From Pseudoalteromonas rubra (GTDB lineage: Bacteria; Pseudomonadota; Gammaproteobacteria; Enterobacterales; Alteromonadaceae): DNA of 64,000 bases. The stretch lies in assembly GCF_005887115.1 (NCBI RefSeq), contig NZ_PNCJ01000017.1:1-64000 (forward strand), written 5' to 3'. Positions 1 through 10,637 of this stretch are shown here, one piece after another. Both the position numbers and the translations under genes were made by a program. A model generated the notes under the pieces. It had not been told where the DNA came from. It ran no database searches and saw only the letters and a list, made by a program, of their open reading frames with translations. Position 1 is the first letter of the stretch. Every line of letters starts with the position of its first letter.

Positions 1-408
1 GCAATGCAGCGGGTTTTTTGCGTTTGGAGTAAAGTACTTCCATGTAGTATCTCCCCTTCGCGCGTCCTTGCGCTCACTTCCTCGAACTGCGAAGCGTTGC
101 TTCGGTCGCAACTCACCCCGCACTGGAAGCGGGATCAATCAAAAGGCCACACCAAATGCATGGCATTGGCTCCTTACCAAACACACTAACGAGACGGGCT
201 TGTATCAACCTCAGAACAACGACAAAGCAGCGTAAGGGCGCAGAGTGAAGTCAGATATAGTGTGTGAGTTGCTGTTCGAACAAGGCGCAGACACAGCAAA
301 CTCAGTGTCTTGCCGGAGAGCAACAAAATAATTGCCCCTATTTTCAATAAATTTAAATCACCCTAGTTTCAAAGTCTCATGCGTTCAATTTCTAATGACC
401 TAATACTT
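1..408. other. Leading intergenic stretch with no supported gene
   Basis: I find no convincing gene here. A 61-codon open frame at 4-189 reads as low-complexity translation of GC-rich inverted segments (for example GCGAAGCGTTGCTTCGGTCGC near 100) and has no ribosome binding site, signal peptide or family motif. From about 300 on the sequence turns AT-rich, as expected for the approach to the leu promoter. It may hold the degenerate end of an upstream gene or an intergenic repeat, but nothing visible decides this. Confidence 0.3.
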
Positions 409-426
409 TAGGTATTAAAATACCTA
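409..426. promoter_or_regulatory. Perfect 8-bp inverted repeat in the leu promoter region
   Basis: TAGGTATT-AA-AATACCTA is a perfect palindrome in the AT-rich stretch about 135 bp before the leader peptide. It has the size of a dimeric regulator site and could be an operator for the leu operon. No regulator is identified. Confidence 0.35.
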
Positions 427-559
427 TATTTATATTTAATGTGAATTAAAGTTCCTTTAAGTTGTGCTGTAAATCGACTTTTTAGAAATAAATATGCTTG
501 ATTTGATGTTTTCGACCATGTTAAAACATAGGCAATTCATCAACAGGACCAATGCCCAC

Positions 560-625
560 ATGCAAATTATTACGTTGTCACTATTGCTTAACCTCTTACT
601 GCTTAGCTGTAAGAGCGGGGCGTAG
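560..625 (+). CDS. leuL: leu operon leader peptide
   Basis: A 21-codon frame containing eight leucine codons of five kinds (TTG, CTA, TTG, CTT, CTC, TTA, CTG, CTT) within eleven consecutive codons, core residues LSLLLNLLLLS. It lies directly before a rho-independent terminator and leuA, the standard arrangement of a leucine attenuation leader. Upstream in-frame ATGs at 494, 506 and 518 could give a longer peptide (up to 43 residues). ATG560 is chosen because ACAGGA lies 11 bases before it. Ribosome stalling on the Leu run when charged tRNA-Leu is scarce would favour the antiterminator. The stretch LLLLSC resembles a lipobox, but the peptide has no mature part, so a lipoprotein is unlikely. 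Confidence 0.85.
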   Translation: MQIITLSLLLNLLLLSCKSGA

Positions 626-679
626 TTGCGCGTAAGGGCAGCAACACGATAAACCCCGCACATTGTGCGGGGTTTTTTT
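615..679 (+). terminator. leu attenuator: terminator with competing antiterminator
   Basis: CCCCGCAC (654-661), loop ATT, GTGCGGGG (665-672), then seven Ts (673-679) form a strong rho-independent terminator 24 bases before leuA. GCGGGG at 615-620, at the end of the leader coding region, is exactly complementary to CCCCGC at 654-659. It can therefore form the competing antiterminator when a ribosome stalls on the upstream Leu codons. Confidence 0.85.
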
Positions 680-702
680 ATGCTTAAACGAGGACATCAG
701 GT

Positions 703-3323
<2,621 letters not shown>

Positions 3324-3355
3324 CCTGATCTCAGATTAACAACAGGATGTAGCAA

Positions 3356-4759
3356 GTGGCACACACGTTATATGACAAAATCTGGCAGGCGCATGTGGTC
3401 GCCAGTATAAACGAGCAAACCGATTTACTGTATATAGACAGACATCTGGTGCATGAAGTCACCTCGCCTCAGGCGTTTTCCGGCCTGCGTGAGAAGAACC
3501 GTAGGGTGCGCTGCCCGCATAAGACCTTTGCGACCATGGATCACAATGTGTCGACCAAAAGCCGCTCTATCGATGCAGCAAGTGAGGTAAGCAAAAATCA
3601 GCTTCAGGCGTTAGCAAAGAACTGTCAGGAGTTCGGCATTGAACTTTATGATCTGAACTCAGTGAATCAAGGCATAGTGCATGTGATGGGACCTGAACAG
3701 GGGATCACGCTACCTGGCACGACTATCGTGTGTGGCGACAGCCACACCTCAACACATGGTGCTTTTGGCGCATTGGCTCATGGCATCGGCACCTCTGAAG
3801 TGGAGCACGTGCTGGCAACTCAAACGCTGCAGCAGAAGAAAGCCAGATCACTGAAAATTGAGATCACTGGCACGCTACGGCCAACCGTAACGGCCAAAGA
3901 TCTGATCATGGCTGTGATCGGCAAACTGGGCACGGCCGGTGGCACAGGCTTTGTGGCGGAGTTTTGTGGTACAGCCATAGAAGCTTTGTCGATGGAAGCA
4001 CGGATGACTCTGTGTAACATGAGCATTGAAATGGGTGCTAAGGCCGGATTGATCGCCCCGGATCAGACCACCTACGATTACCTGAAAGGCCGCCCTTTCG
4101 CCCCGCAGGGTAAAGATTTTGAGCAGGCTGTCACCTATTGGCAAACCTTGCATTCAGATCCTGATGCCGTCTTCGACAGTGAAGTGATCATCAGCGCCGA
4201 CGAGATCCAGCCACAGGTGACCTGGGGCACCAGCCCCGAGCAAGTGATCGGGATTGATGAAGCTATTCCGGATCCGGAAACTGAGCCGGATCTGATCAAG
4301 GCCGAGGCCATGCGCAGCGCACTGCGTTACATGGGCCTGCGCGCAGGTCAGAAACTGACCGACGCTAAAGTAGATACGGTGTTCATAGGCTCCTGTACCA
4401 ATAGCCGCATTGAAGACTTGCGTGCCGCCGCTCAGGTTGTGGCGGGTAAGCAGGTCGCCAGCGGCGTTGAAGCCTTAATTGTACCGGGCTCAGGTCTGGT
4501 AAAACAGCAGGCTGAGCAAGAGGGTCTGGCGGATATCTTCATGGCGGCTGGCTTTGAGTGGCGAGAGCCGGGGTGTTCCATGTGTCTGGCAATGAATGAC
4601 GACCGTCTGGGGATGGGTAAACGCTGTGCGTCAACCTCCAACCGAAACTTTGAAGGGCGCCAGGGGCGCGGTGGCAGAACCCATTTAGTGAGCCCTGCGA
4701 TGGCGGCAGCCGCGGCAATTGCGGGTCACTTTACCGATATTCAGGGAGAGCAGGCATGA
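3356..4759 (+). CDS. leuC: 3-isopropylmalate dehydratase large subunit
   Basis: Large subunit of the [4Fe-4S] isomerase that converts 2-isopropylmalate to 3-isopropylmalate, acting with LeuD. It has 467 residues, the same as enterobacterial LeuC, and is collinear with it from the first residues ([14 protein letters not shown]). The cluster-binding cysteines are in GSCTNSR (about residues 345-351) and GCSMCLAMN (about 406-414). The start is GTG at 3356 with AGGA 9-12 bases upstream; the family alignment supports it over internal ATGs. It overlaps leuD by four bases. Confidence 0.97.
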   Translation: MAHTLYDKIWQAHVVASINEQTDLLYIDRHLVHEVTSPQAFSGLREKNRRVRCPHKTFATMDHNVSTKSRSIDAASEVSKNQLQALAKNCQEFGIELYDLNSVNQGIVHVMGPEQGITLPGTTIVCGDSHTSTHGAFGALAHGIGTSEVEHVLATQTLQQKKARSLKIEITGTLRPTVTAKDLIMAVIGKLGTAGGTGFVAEFCGTAIEALSMEARMTLCNMSIEMGAKAGLIAPDQTTYDYLKGRPFAPQGKDFEQAVTYWQTLHSDPDAVFDSEVIISADEIQPQVTWGTSPEQVIGIDEAIPDPETEPDLIKAEAMRSALRYMGLRAGQKLTDAKVDTVFIGSCTNSRIEDLRAAAQVVAGKQVASGVEALIVPGSGLVKQQAEQEGLADIFMAAGFEWREPGCSMCLAMNDDRLGMGKRCASTSNRNFEGRQGRGGRTHLVSPAMAAAAAIAGHFTDIQGEQA

Positions 4760-5355
4760 GCGTATTTCACCGCGGACTACTGGCACCGCTGGATAAAAAC
4801 AATGTCGACACGGATCAGATCATTCCGAAGCAATTTTTAACCTCAACCAGCAGAGAAGGGTTTGATAAGGCGCTCTTTTACGACTGGCGCTACACAGAAC
4901 AGGGCGAGCCGGATCCGGACTTTATTCTTAATGCGCCGCAATACCAGGGTGCCAGCGTGTTGCTGACACGGGATAACTTTGGCTGTGGTTCTTCTCGGGA
5001 ACACGCGCCATGGGCGTTGAAACAGTATGGCTTTACTGTGATTTTGGCACAGAGTTTTGCCGATATCTTTTTCAATAACTGCGGCAATAATCAAATGCTG
5101 TGTATTAGTTTGCCTCCAAGCACGCTGGATAGCTTGTTTGGCTTGTGTGAGCGCCAGGCAGATATTCAGATTGAAGTAGACTTAGCTGAGCAGCAACTAC
5201 GCAGTGAATACTTTGCCCCGATCACATTTGATGTTCGCCCGGACATCAAAGCGCGACTTCTCAGTGGGCTGGACTTTATCGGTGAGACCGAGCAATTGAA
5301 CGCCCAGATAGAGTCGTTTGAACAGCAGCTTCAGGCGGCGCGTCCCTGGCAGTAG
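4756..5355 (+). CDS. leuD: 3-isopropylmalate dehydratase small subunit
   Basis: Small, swivel-domain subunit of isopropylmalate isomerase, 199 residues, close to the usual 200. Conserved features include the start [21 protein letters not shown] and [13 protein letters not shown] (about residues 76-88), the substrate-binding loop. It is the last gene of the operon: ATGA overlap with leuC upstream and a rho-independent terminator 27 bases downstream. Confidence 0.97.
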   Translation: MSVFHRGLLAPLDKNNVDTDQIIPKQFLTSTSREGFDKALFYDWRYTEQGEPDPDFILNAPQYQGASVLLTRDNFGCGSSREHAPWALKQYGFTVILAQSFADIFFNNCGNNQMLCISLPPSTLDSLFGLCERQADIQIEVDLAEQQLRSEYFAPITFDVRPDIKARLLSGLDFIGETEQLNAQIESFEQQLQAARPWQ

Positions 5356-5381
5356 CGGTTTGATCACCGCATTTAATTGGC

Positions 5382-5420
5382 AAAGGCCGCTAAGTGGATT
5401 ACGCTGCGGCCTTTATTATT
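5382..5420 (+). terminator. Terminator of leuABCD
   Basis: AAAGGCCGC (5382-5390) pairs perfectly with GCGGCCTTT (5406-5414) across a 15-base loop and is followed by a T-rich tract (ATTATTTTTT). It lies right after leuD and before an independent small gene. Confidence 0.75.
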
Positions 5421-5436
5421 TTTTAGGAACATTGAT

Positions 5437-6024
5437 ATGAAGCTTGTTTATGCAGCTGCTTTGCTGGCCAGTGGTACTGTCATGGCACGTCCGGCGCCTT
5501 TAGTCTCTATCCCCACGCATGATGCGTTCTTTGCTCAAATCAAACAACATTGTGGTAAAGCGTATGAAGGCAAAGTGACTGTCGACAATCAGGGCCCTAG
5601 TGCGTTCAGTGATGCGCGCCTGATCATGCACGTACGTCGGTGTAACGATCAGGAGCTGCAAATTCCGTTTCATGTTGGGCAAAATGCCTCGCGCACCTGG
5701 ATCCTGACAAAGACAGGCAGCGGTTTGAGCCTGAAGCACGACCACCGTCATAAGGATGGCAGTGATGATGAGTCGACTATGTACGGCGGTCATACAGTCG
5801 ATGCGGGCTACAACAATGTGCAATCTTTCCCTGCAGATCAGTACTCTAAAGAGTTATTTGTAAAGCGTGGTATTCCACAGTCAGTTGGTAACACCTGGCA
5901 AATGTACATTTACGATGAGCGCTTTACCTATCGCTTGGTAAGAGAAGGGCGTGAATTTAGAGTTGATTTTGATCTGACAAAACCCGTTCAGGCACCGAAA
6001 GCGCCCTGGGGTTATCAGGATTAA
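5437..6024 (+). CDS. Secreted protein of unknown function
   Basis: 195 residues starting MKLVYAAALLASGTVMARPA, a typical Sec signal peptide with probable cleavage after VMA or VMAR. The ATG at 5437 is preferred over an in-frame start at 5377 because TAGGA lies about 10 bases before it and the earlier start would sit in the leu terminator. The mature protein is soluble and basic/His-rich around LKHDHRHKDGSDDE (about residues 105-118), with two conserved-looking cysteines (HCGKAYEG and RRCNDQE) that could form a disulfide. I do not recognise a family. It stands alone between the leu terminator and a convergent lipoprotein gene. Confidence 0.75.
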   Translation: MKLVYAAALLASGTVMARPAPLVSIPTHDAFFAQIKQHCGKAYEGKVTVDNQGPSAFSDARLIMHVRRCNDQELQIPFHVGQNASRTWILTKTGSGLSLKHDHRHKDGSDDESTMYGGHTVDAGYNNVQSFPADQYSKELFVKRGIPQSVGNTWQMYIYDERFTYRLVREGREFRVDFDLTKPVQAPKAPWGYQD

Positions 6025-6040
6025 CACAGATATCTTGCCG

Positions 6041-6061
6041 GCTCAGTGCGAGGCACTGAGC
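6041..6061. other. Intergenic hairpin between convergent genes
   Basis: GCTCAGTGC-GAG-GCACTGAGC is a perfect 9-bp stem between two converging genes. Neither side has a T-run, so it is at best a weak bidirectional terminator or mRNA-end stabiliser. Confidence 0.4.
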
Positions 6062-6074
6062 TGCGAGAGTGACA

Positions 6075-6473
6075 TCACTGCGGGTTTTTCACACATCGCA
6101 CTTCAACTTGCAAGTCTGGCTCATACGGCCTGGGATAGGTGGGTAGTCGATCAAAGCTCTGAACGCCCGCGATCACCACCAGCTGTGGTAACTGACCCTG
6201 GCATAAACGTTGGCTATGCCTAAGTAAAAACACACTTTGTTGCAAAAAGTGCTGATAACTATCCGATTTTATCTGTAAATAGTAGTGGTCGTCATTATAC
6301 TTAATTTGTTCGTAATGCACTTTGTGATCGAAGTCGTAAAGCTTTTCGACTACGCCATTGGGCGGAGGTGTGTAGCTACTACAGGCACTGACAAGTAAAG
6401 AGAGTACGGCCAGAAGAGGTAAGCGCCATTGTTGTTTGATTGCCCGGGTTGTCTTGAAAAAGAAATGCGGCAT
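6075..6473 (-). CDS. Small lipoprotein of unknown function
   Basis: 132 residues. The start is taken at the CAT at 6471-6473 because the bases before it on the minus strand carry AGCAGG at good spacing and the protein then opens with a basic segment, a hydrophobic stretch (LPLLAVLSLLVSAC) and the lipobox VSAC. Longer in-frame starts up to 6704 would run antisense through the neighbouring TerB gene and are unlikely. The mature part is about 105 residues, with cysteines near the end (RLCQGQ and VRCVK). No family recognised. It is divergent from the TerB-like gene, sharing about 60 bp of promoter region. Confidence 0.7.
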   Translation of the reverse strand: MPHFFFKTTRAIKQQWRLPLLAVLSLLVSACSSYTPPPNGVVEKLYDFDHKVHYEQIKYNDDHYYLQIKSDSYQHFLQQSVFLLRHSQRLCQGQLPQLVVIAGVQSFDRLPTYPRPYEPDLQVEVRCVKNPQ

Positions 6474-6533
6474 ACAAAAACCTGCTAATCCATTATCGTC
6501 TTGCTTGAAGTGTAACATATTTAGGAGGTGCAC

Positions 6534-6992
6534 TTGTTTGCGCAACTGAGAAAGTTCATTAATACCCTGGCTGAGCAACCCGATTCTGATCAGGCTCCTG
6601 ATTTTACCACCGCATTGGCGGCGCTGATGGTTGAAATTATGCGTGCAGACGGTGAAGTACATGCTGATGAATGCCATATGATAGCTCGGCTGTTGACTCA
6701 GCACAGTGGAATTTCCACACAGGCCAGTGAACTGATCCGCGATCAGGCGATTGAAATGGTCAATGAAGCCATAGATTTACATCGCTTTGTACGGGTCGTA
6801 AATGACCATACAGGTGAGCTTGAGCGCATAGAAGTGATAGAGCTGCTTTGGCTGGTTGCCTATGCCGATGGTCGCCTGGATCCGCATGAAGAACATATGG
6901 TCAGAAAAATAGCGGGTCTGCTCTATGTGGCACATGCTGATTTTATCTCGGCAAAACTCACCGCTCGCCAGCAACTCCAGCTTGCTGATTAG
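6534..6992 (+). CDS. TerB-family protein
   Basis: 152 residues, mostly helical, with the two acidic-loop repeats of the TerB (tellurite-resistance B) fold: MRADGEVHADE (about residues 36-46) and YADGRLDPHEE (about 108-118), each a helix-loop-helix with an Asp/Glu cluster proposed to bind metal. A perfect AGGAGG at 6523-6528 points to TTG at 6534 as the start (five-base spacing). The GTG at 6528 overlaps the ribosome binding site and is less likely. Stand-alone TerB proteins of this size are widespread in Gammaproteobacteria and have no settled function. Its end overlaps the sigma-factor gene by four bases on the opposite strand. Confidence 0.8.
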   Translation: MFAQLRKFINTLAEQPDSDQAPDFTTALAALMVEIMRADGEVHADECHMIARLLTQHSGISTQASELIRDQAIEMVNEAIDLHRFVRVVNDHTGELERIEVIELLWLVAYADGRLDPHEEHMVRKIAGLLYVAHADFISAKLTARQQLQLAD

Positions 6993-7513
6993 TGGGTAAG
7001 TTGCGCCGTCCCCAACTCGGTTTTGCAAGATTGAATAGCTTCCTTAATCAGAAAGTTAACCAGGGTTGGGGAGATACAATACATCTGAGCAATTTCTTTT
7101 TGCTTTAACCGGCCATCTCGATAAAAGCTCACCACATTTTGGTGACGTGTTGAGAGCTTAGCAATGGTGTGGTTTACCTTCTCTGACAATTGCTCATCAA
7201 TGAAGCGTGTTTCAATGTTGGAATCTTCATCATCAAAGTGTTCGCCGTGCACTGACTCCATATCAACCAGACTTTCCCGACTCTGCTTACGCAGCATATC
7301 GATAGCAATGTTGCGGGCAACCTGATAGCAAAAGCTCTTGGAGTTTTTAACCTGGCAGTTTTGACAGGCTGACATGCCAGACAGGCGAATAAAGGTGTCT
7401 TGTAACGCATCCTCAGCGAGATAGGGGCAACGCAGAATATTGTTCAGATAAGCAAGTAGCTTGGCTTCGTTTTCTGCAATGACATTTGACCACTTTTCTT
7501 GCGACTGCGGCAC
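6989..7513 (-). CDS. PvdS/FecI-like iron-starvation ECF sigma factor
   Basis: 174 residues with the two ECF regions. Sigma-2 is about 17-85 (LLAYLNNILRCPYLAEDALQDTFIRL, written here as LLAYLNNIL, AEDALQDTFIRL). Sigma-4 is about 118-165, with a helix-turn-helix reading QKEIAQMYCISPTLVNFLI. That segment is strikingly like the corresponding region of Pseudomonas PvdS (as recalled: KDIAKELGVSPTLVNFMI), which recognises TAAAT-N16-CGT promoters. An unusual insert after region 2.2 carries Cys50, Cys53 and Cys62. GTG start with AGGAG about 9 bases upstream. A near-consensus Fur box lies 45 bp upstream, so iron repression is expected. No anti-sigma gene is nearby, as with PvdS, whose anti-sigma is encoded elsewhere. 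Confidence 0.88.
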   Translation of the reverse strand: MPQSQEKWSNVIAENEAKLLAYLNNILRCPYLAEDALQDTFIRLSGMSACQNCQVKNSKSFCYQVARNIAIDMLRKQSRESLVDMESVHGEHFDDEDSNIETRFIDEQLSEKVNHTIAKLSTRHQNVVSFYRDGRLKQKEIAQMYCISPTLVNFLIKEAIQSCKTELGTAQLTH

Positions 7514-7557
7514 GGTAATTTCTCCTGATGTATTTGATTTAGATCCGTTATAACGAA

Positions 7558-7572
7558 TGATAATAGTTATCA
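7558..7572 (-). promoter_or_regulatory. Fur box of the ECF sigma gene
   Basis: TGATAATAGTTATCA matches the 7-1-7 Fur consensus TGATAATnATTATCA at 13 of 14 defined positions and lies 45 bp before the sigma-factor start. Iron-loaded Fur bound here would repress the sigma gene. Confidence 0.85.
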
Positions 7573-7806
7573 GTTGCGCATTATTTATATTTTGTATTCA
7601 CAAGTCAAGAGTGTTTCTGGTTGTTGTAGCAAATATTGCGAAAGTGTGTTCGGCAGGGAGGCTGGCGGGTCGGGTGCTCAGTGGATTGATTAGGAGATAG
7701 CGAGTACGTTTGTGTTTGAATTTAAAATAATTGCCATGGCAATGATCACGGCATCTCACACTATTTGGTCGCTCATCCTGTTTTTTTTAATCTTTTATGA
7801 CGTCTA
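7573..7806. other. Intergenic region between sigma gene and acylase leader
   Basis: This divergent intergenic stretch must contain the promoter of the acylase gene. I see AT-rich segments and a T-run (TTTTTTTT near 7782) but no confident promoter, and no good TAAAT-N16-CGT element. No open frame of note. Confidence 0.35.
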
Positions 7807-7814
7807 CAAGGAGG

Positions 7815-7842
7815 GCCTATGACGAGATTTATCGTCATAGGC
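7815..7842 (+). other. Perfect 11-bp hairpin before the acylase gene
   Basis: GCCTATGACGA (7815-7825), loop GATTTA, TCGTCATAGGC (7832-7842). It begins immediately after a strong Shine-Dalgarno sequence (AAGGAGG, 7808-7814) and spans the start of a 17-codon frame. It could be an operator or an mRNA structure controlling translation initiation. Confidence 0.5.
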
Positions 7843-7872
7843 TGCTGTGTAATTTGTAACCAAAAGGATTAA
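7819..7872 (+). CDS. Possible 17-residue upstream ORF coupled to the acylase gene
   Basis: ATG at 7819, four bases after AAGGAGG, opens a frame encoding MTRFIVIGCCVICNQKD. Its TAA (7870-7872) ends one base before the acylase ATG (7874). The ribosome binding site is better than that of the acylase itself (AAGGAT), so translational coupling is plausible. The peptide has a Cys-Cys-x-x-Cys pattern and no recognisable family. Part of its coding sequence is the 11-bp hairpin, so structure and translation would compete. It could also be coincidental. Confidence 0.4.
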   Translation: MTRFIVIGCCVICNQKD

Positions 7873-7873
7873 T

Positions 7874-10264
7874 ATGAACTTTTTTAAGTTGAGTATGGCT
7901 GGTTTATCAATCTGCATGGGGAGTGCTGTTGCTGCTCAACAAGCTGCCTCCACACCAGCACATTTTAACGCTCAGGAATCTGTTAGGATCACTCGTACGC
8001 ACCTGGGTATTGCACACGTAAAAGCAGATACTTTGTACGGACTTGGATATGGTAATGCCTTTGCACAGGCGCAGGATCATGGCTGCATACTGGCCGATGG
8101 TTATTTGCGTCAGCGAGGAGAGCGGGCGAAATACCTGGGGGCGCACCGCCGGGACCAGGATAATTACTATTTATATTCAGACATCGGGTATCGGATCCTG
8201 GATTTACCGGGGCGCGTTGCGCAGCACTACAATCAGATGTCTGACAACAGTAAGGCGCTGGCGGAAGGCTTTGCAGCTGGGTATAACCACTTTCTGAGCG
8301 AAGTCGCAGCAGGTCGTGAAACACTGGATCAGGCATGCCGAGATCAGCCCTGGGTTAAGCCCATCACCGCACAAGACGTTGTATCAAGTTTAGTGCTGAT
8401 GAGCGTACAAGGCAGCTTAGGGCGCATGTTGCCAATGCTGATCCAGGCTGCGCCACCTCAGTCTGATAGTCTGAGCGGAGTTGATGTGGTGTCTGAGTCT
8501 GTCGGTGATATCACTCAAGGCTCCAATGGATGGGCACTGGGTCAGTCGGTCACTGCCAACGGGCGAGGTATGGTACTGGCCAACCCGCATTTTCCGTTTC
8601 ATGGTAACTCCCGTTTCTGGACGCATCATGCGACGGTCCCGGGGGAGCTGGATGTGATGGGGGCATCTATCGTTGGTGTGCCCGGCATTGTGAATATCGG
8701 CTTCAACCGCAATTTAGCCTGGACGCACACTTTTTCCAGTGCTTTGCACCATGTGTTTTACCGCCTGACGATAGACCCGAATAACCCGCTTCGTTATCGG
8801 TACGAAGGACAGTGGCGCGATCTACACACCCGTCAGATTCAGATACCGGTCAAAACCGCTGGTGGGATAGAGACATATGGGCACACCGCTTACGCAACCC
8901 ATTTTGGCTTTCTTTTGGAAGACACACAAAATTTCCCCTGACAAGGGAGTGTTGCCTTTGCTGTTCGTGATGTCAATCTGGAGAACTTTGAGGCCATAGA
9001 TCATTGGCTCGCTTACAATAAAGCTGCTTCAATAGATGAATTAGCAGCAGCATCAGCACGTTATAATGGATTATCCTTTAACAATACACTCGCCGCTGAC
9101 AGGCAGGGGGAAACGTTTTATACCGATGACTCCAACGTGCCAGACTTATCACCGGCGGCATTGGAGTGGCTGCGCACCGATCCATATACAGCCGCAGTGT
9201 TTGCGTCGACGGGCCAGGTTGTATTACCTGGTGATCGCAGCGATATGATATTTACTGGTGCCATCGACTTCGATAATTCTCCTTCTCTCAGGCGCCGAGA
9301 TTATGTACAAAACTCCAATGATTCATTCTGGTTATCCAATCCGGAGCAACCCATCCGGGATGTGTCTCCCTTATTTGGAAAGGTAGATGCAAAGCAATCT
9401 GAGCGCAGCCGGTACGCACATGAGCTGCTTAATACACAGCGTGGCCGAGATGGCCGTTTTGACTTGTCTGAGTTAGAGAAAGTCATACTGGGCAATGGCA
9501 GTTATTATGCCAATCAACGCGCAGTGGTTGGCGGCCTGTGTCAACACTATAGCGGTCAAACCCTGGTGTTAAGCGAGCAAGTCAGCGCTCAGGTGGATCC
9601 TATCTGTGCGGCATTTGCACAATGGGATGGCCAATTTAACCTGGATTCTAAAGCCGCCCACCTCGCCCGAGAATTTTTTAGAGCGCTGGATACGAGCCAG
9701 GACTTTGTTGTGCCATTTGACGCAACTCAGCCAACCACCACGCCACACACCCTGAAAAGTGAGCGCACTATCCTTGAGAAGCTGCTGAGTGCTGGTGTCA
9801 ATTTACAGCATTATGGATTCGCACTGGATGCGCCTTACGGCGAGATCCAATACCTGCACAAAGGCAATGAGCGTATGGCCTGGCCTGGTCCAGATCACAG
9901 CAGCGGTGGATTTAACATGTTTGCCCCGGCCAATGGCATGGATCTTACCAGCTTTGCCAAGCCTGCTCCCACGCCACTGACCAGCATAGTTGACGGTCAG
10001 CCGTTGTGGTCTGAATTAACCCGTGACGGTTATGAGGTTAACTATGGCTCCAGCTGGATGATGGTGGTGGGCTTCGATTATTGGGGCCCTGTGGCCAAAG
10101 GCCTGTTGCTTCATTCTCAAAGCGCTAACCGCGACTCAGCGCACTTCAGTGACAGTAGCCGGCGCTATGCTCAGCAAGGCGGTCTGATCACCTTGCCATT
10201 TTACCCCTGGCAAATTGCGCTCAGTGCCATCAGCAGTACCAAACTGATTGTGAAAAAAGACTAA
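7874..10264 (+). pseudogene. PvdQ/AHL-acylase-type Ntn hydrolase, interrupted by one in-frame TGA
   Basis: A penicillin-amidase-superfamily acylase precursor. A signal peptide (MNFFKLSMAGLSICMGSAVAA) is followed by an alpha chain to about residue 216 and the autocleavage site QG-SNGWA, with Ser217 as the expected N-terminal nucleophile of the beta chain. At codon 356 (8939-8941) the frame meets TGA between FP and QGSVAFAVRD; the same frame then continues without another stop to 10264, giving 796 residues if read through, a normal length. Related proteins usually have Trp at such a position, so TGG to TGA is the simplest explanation. Family members such as PvdQ remove a fatty acyl chain from a siderophore precursor in the periplasm or hydrolyse acyl-homoserine lactones. 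Next to an acyl-loading NRPS the former role is likelier. It may be a true pseudogene, a sequencing error or leaky. Confidence 0.8.
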
Positions 10265-10285
10265 AAAACCCAGGCTGTCGCGCGT
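10262..10285 (+). promoter_or_regulatory. PvdS-type promoter element upstream of mbtH
   Basis: TAAAA (10262-10266), 16 bases, CGT (10283-10285): 7 of 8 matches to the Pseudomonas iron-starvation box TAAAT-N16-CGT, ending 34 bp before the mbtH ATG. It would start a transcript for mbtH, the first NRPS and the PKS independently of the acylase gene. Confidence 0.6.
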
Positions 10286-10319
10286 CACTATGCCGACAGT
10301 CTGATTTTTGGAGAATATG

Positions 10320-10523
10320 ATGAGCTTTGACAATGAAAATGGCACCTTCAAGGTATTGGTCAACCACGAAGAGCAATATTCACTCTGGCCCAGCTATAAA
10401 AGCGTTCCGGGTGGTTGGAAAGACGTGGGTGTGGAAGGTGATAAAGAGACCTGTCTGGCCTACATCAATGAACACTGGACCGACATGCGTCCACTCAGCC
10501 TTCGCCAGGCAATGGAGCAGTAA
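10320..10523 (+). CDS. MbtH-like NRPS partner protein
   Basis: 67 residues with the MbtH signature: [10 protein letters not shown], then VPGGW, a conserved Cys in ETCLAYI, and WTDMRPLSL. These small proteins bind adenylation domains and are needed for their folding or activity. The start at 10320 is chosen from two adjacent ATGs (10317 and 10320) because GGAG at 10310-10313 then lies six bases away. It sits directly before the first NRPS gene, and probably serves several of the six amino-acid-activating adenylation domains of the locus, since no other MbtH gene is seen here. Confidence 0.93.
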   Translation: MSFDNENGTFKVLVNHEEQYSLWPSYKSVPGGWKDVGVEGDKETCLAYINEHWTDMRPLSLRQAMEQ

Positions 10524-10637
10524 CTCTTCTTTCGCGTATTGTGATGGGTATTGAGGTACTCATAGTGATGCGCACCTGGCTAATACAGGGGATTGTATGC
10601 CCCTGCCTCCCTGTCTGTATGTTTTACGGAGTATCCC

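Noticed and set aside
4..189. 61-residue ORF at the start of the window
   Set aside because: No ribosome binding site, no family resemblance, and composition consistent with chance translation of GC-rich inverted segments.
560..625. Leader peptide as a small lipoprotein (LLLLSC resembles a lipobox)
   Set aside because: Only five residues follow the Cys, and the Leu-codon run lies directly before a terminator/antiterminator pair, which fits attenuation far better.
6474..6704. N-terminal extension of the minus-strand lipoprotein
   Set aside because: The extension is antisense to the TerB-like gene, and the signal peptide with lipobox begins properly only at 6473.
8939..8941. TGA in the acylase frame read as a selenocysteine codon
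   Set aside because: The position lies in a variable beta-chain segment, not at the Ser nucleophile. No selenocysteine insertion hairpin is evident just downstream, and the family uses an N-terminal Ser; a TGG to TGA change is simpler.
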